A stretch of 64,000 nt of DNA from Euonymus europaeus (taxonomy: Eukaryota; Streptophyta; Magnoliopsida; Celastrales; Celastraceae): NCBI GenBank assembly GCA_963580455.1, contig OY756965.1, positions 21,364,902 to 21,428,901 of the forward strand. The letters run 5' to 3'. Positions 63,176 through 64,000 of the stretch are shown piece by piece. How positions within the stretch are numbered: the first letter of the stretch is position 1; every line of letters starts with the position of its first letter. The notes under the pieces were generated by a model. That model searched no databases. It was not told the DNA's origin and saw only the letters and a list, made by a program, of their open reading frames with translations. The translations under genes were made by a program, and so were the position numbers.

Positions 63176-64000
63176 TTAACCAGGATTGGAAACCTCCGCG
63201 GCTCTCTGTCTCATCATCTCCATCACAGCAGCCCTTCGGCGAGAATCCGACTGCTGCTGCAGCCTCCTTAAATGTTCATTTATATCTCTGTATAAATTCA
63301 CAAACATTTAATAAAACGACTAATAAACTACTCATCATAATAGACAGCCAGCAGAAAAATATAGAAAGAGAAACAAGTGATGAGTTTGAAGGCGGTGCAT
63401 ATTACCTACAACGGGGTACATGACATTTAGAATCTCTGCATGCCCTTGCATGAATTTGCAATAGACACCACATTCTCTTACAAAGAACACATCCACCAGG
63501 TACGCGTTTCTTGCATAGAAACCCATGCCGGAAGAGCCCCTTCACCTTACGACAATGTGGATATTGACAAGCTGGAGAACGACACACAGATGCATGCACC
63601 AGAAGTTCAAGCATTTTCCTAAGCTGCAAATTTCGCATAACCATTTCTGTTAGGAAAGATGATGCAGAGGAGTTTAAAACACAAATGTCCATGTAAAATA
63701 AAAGGTACCAAAAAAAACACAGCAATCACATCTTCAATGTGTGGAACATTTTATTTTTGTTTTATCCCTTCTTGTAACACTATGAAAGAAACCAAGACAG
63801 CAATATGGGACATACATAAGGATTGCACTTGGCTTCATAAAAGAGGCAGTTGTCACAAGAGAAATAATCATCTATCCAATAAAGTTTACTCGTATGTCCC
63901 CAAAGAATAGAACGGGAGTATAACCCCCAACTTCAGTAAAAGCTTTTAAATCTTAAAAAATTACTAACGACATACAGCAACATGAACAACAAAGAAGCTA
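63176..64000 (-). CDS. HAC-type p300/CBP histone acetyltransferase, C-terminal exons (5' part beyond window)
   Basis: The visible coding exons are 63406-63646 and 63176-63287, phase-consistent (Arg codon split by the intron), with stop TAA at 63176-63178. They encode the C-terminal TAZ zinc finger of plant HAC proteins: LQLRKMLELLVHASVC, CQYPHCRKVKGLFRHG, CVLCKRMW, then ARACRDSKCHVPRC with its zinc-binding His/Cys spacing, followed by the conserved basic tail SRRRAAVMEMMRQRAAEV. HACs acetylate histones in the nucleus and the TAZ domain binds transcription activators. The catalytic HAT domain and ZZ finger should lie to the right of the window. 63647-64000 appears to be intron; I found no further exon there. 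Which HAC paralogue it is cannot be decided. Confidence 0.92.

Noticed and set aside
63780..63890. A minus-strand stretch with several cysteines right of the TAZ exon, considered as a zinc-finger exon of HAC
   Set aside because: Cysteine spacing does not fit the ZZ or TAZ fingers expected there, a stop follows soon, and no good splice sites frame it.
1..64000. CRISPR arrays, bacterial operons or organellar insertions
   Set aside because: No regularly spaced short repeats; tandem pairs have only two copies. All recognised genes are split plant nuclear genes or retroelements.

Overview
The window is nuclear DNA from a flowering plant, most likely a core eudicot. The evidence is AT-rich GT-AG introns, plant-specific gene families (a beta-amyrin synthase-type oxidosqualene cyclase, SAC9, HCF173, a plant p300/CBP-type HAC), tRNA-derived SINEs, a Stowaway MITE and plant copia and gypsy LTR retrotransposons. 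I cannot place the genus. No bacterial, organellar or viral segment was recognised apart from the retroelements.

Layout. 1-5.3 kb: an oxidosqualene cyclase gene on the minus strand, whose last coding part runs off the left edge. 5.3-26 kb: gene-poor, repeat-rich DNA. It holds a SINE whose target-site duplication was later split by a Stowaway MITE, two diverged copies of a 2.3-3.5 kb block, two decayed LINE-type RNase H fragments, exons of an unrecognised minus-strand gene (12.9-16.8 kb), a repeat cluster at 17.3-17.9 kb and a young copia element (18.2-23.5 kb) with one frameshift. 26.1-50.9 kb: a complete 13-exon SAC9 phosphoinositide phosphatase gene on the plus strand. Its exons sum to 1630 codons with every junction in phase. 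Its second intron holds a 5.3 kb chromovirus, antisense to the gene, with identical 305-bp LTRs and one unbroken gag-pol frame. 52.0-54.8 kb: a two-exon BAHD acyltransferase on the minus strand, convergent with SAC9 and closest by recall to coniferyl alcohol acyltransferase. 55.9-56.6 kb: an unrecognised, apparently broken coding stretch. 57.0-61.8 kb: a complete 12-exon HCF173 gene (chloroplast psbA translation factor) on the minus strand with an upstream G-box. 63.2-64 kb: the last two exons (TAZ zinc finger and C-terminus) of a HAC histone acetyltransferase on the minus strand, truncated by the right edge.

How the genes relate. SAC9, HCF173 and HAC are housekeeping or regulatory genes with unrelated roles. 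The cyclase and the BAHD gene are both specialised-metabolism families about 47 kb apart. Because the BAHD protein looks like a phenylpropanoid enzyme and no P450 lies between them, I do not regard this as a demonstrated triterpene gene cluster. The most distinctive features are the pristine chromovirus inside SAC9, in which the gag start overlaps the primer-binding site and the stop codon is formed by the first bases of the LTR, and the datable SINE-then-MITE nest. I found nothing that I can defend as a wholly new biological system. Exon coordinates were derived by reading splice sites and checking phase by hand.
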